Shown one piece after another: positions 4,912 through 5,095 of a stretch of DNA of 5,095 nt. The notes below the pieces were generated by a model. The model worked only from the letters and a program-made list of their open reading frames with translations, made no database searches and had not been told where the DNA came from. Position 1 is the first letter of the stretch. Each line of letters starts with the position of its first letter. The stretch is from an uncultured Ruminococcus sp. GTDB taxonomy: Bacteria; Bacillota; Clostridia; Oscillospirales; Ruminococcaceae. The DNA lies in NCBI GenBank assembly GCA_937901485.1, contig CALGTT010000368.1:1-5095 (forward strand), given 5' to 3'. Both the position numbers and the translations under genes were made by a program.

Positions 4912-5095
4912 TCAAATGCTCAGATCCGACCTGTATTCCGCTGCCCCGACCCCATCAGCCCCTCCCGGATCGGGTTCCCGATCCGGTGATAAATAGGTAA
5001 CTGTGCACTCTCCTTCATCGTCCATGATATAGAGTCTGTTTATTTTACACAGCTCCAGGATCGCAAGAAACGTGGCAACCACTTCACTGCGGGTT
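4912..5095 (-). CDS. scpA: Segregation and condensation protein A, C-terminal end only
   Basis: Only the last 60 residues of ScpA, the kleisin that bridges the SMC heads, are inside the window. The frame from 5094 to the TGA at 4914-4912 begins TRSEVVATFLAILELCKINR, which is the conserved C-terminal winged-helix of ScpA that contacts an SMC head. It continues through LYIMDDEGECTVTYL. The final 25 residues or so (from SPDREPDPGGADG) are Pro/Gly/Asp-rich and look disordered; they extend past the usual family end. A perfect inverted repeat in the DNA encodes the start of this tail. The placement next to scpB confirms the call. Confidence 0.92.
   Translation of the reverse strand, partial: TRSEVVATFLAILELCKINRLYIMDDEGECTVTYLSPDREPDPGGADGVGAAEYRSDLSI
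4965..4986. repeat. Perfect 10-bp inverted repeat inside the scpA tail
   Basis: CCGGATCGGG (4965-4974) and CCCGATCCGG (4977-4986) are perfect reverse complements separated by two bases (tt on the plus strand). The repeat lies inside the scpA coding frame, where it encodes PDREPDP at the junction of the conserved domain and the extra tail. It would form a very stable GC-rich RNA hairpin about 50 bases before the scpA stop. There is no U-tract. Confidence 0.8.

Overview
The window reads as a block of the chromosome core of a GC-rich, low-branching Clostridia bacterium, most likely Oscillospiraceae/Ruminococcus-like. Support comes from the gene set (scpA-scpB, a DUF2953 membrane protein, a GerW/YtfJ-family protein, a DacF-type carboxypeptidase, an RluB-type pseudouridine synthase) and from strong AGGAGG-type ribosome sites with some GTG and TTG starts. 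The genus is inference. No mobile element, CRISPR array, tRNA or rRNA was found. All eight genes lie on the minus strand, so transcription runs from high to low coordinates and the window cuts the first and last genes.

In transcription order: the C-terminal 60 residues of ScpA (5095-4912), ScpB (4899-4336), a DUF2953 protein with a TTG start (4305-3607), a GerW/YtfJ-family protein (3566-3129), a secreted D-Ala-D-Ala carboxypeptidase (3053-1917), an RluB-type 23S rRNA pseudouridine synthase with a GTG start (1904-1176), and a small unrecognised GNAT-like protein (1173-784). Gaps are 2 to 75 bases, with no terminator between the genes, so this looks like one operon. The order matches Bacillus subtilis scpA-scpB-ypuI-dacB-spmA-spmB-rluB, with DUF2953 and gerW-like genes in the ypuI place and spmA/spmB absent. 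Chromosome condensation, envelope/spore functions, peptidoglycan trimming and ribosome modification are thus co-transcribed.

The last gene (720 to beyond base 1) encodes the N-terminal 240 residues of a biotin-dependent carboxyltransferase. It has its own very good sigma-A-type promoter, whose -35 box overlaps the stop codon of the preceding gene, so it probably begins a separate, well-expressed unit.

The most interesting unexplained structure is in the RNA between the genes. The scpB/DUF2953 junction has a segment that can pair with either of two repeats, one of which runs into the next ribosome site. The dacF leader carries a nested hairpin just before its ribosome site, the gerW-like leader a short GC hairpin, and the scpA tail a perfect 10-bp inverted repeat. 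I saw no clear sign of a wholly new multi-gene system here.
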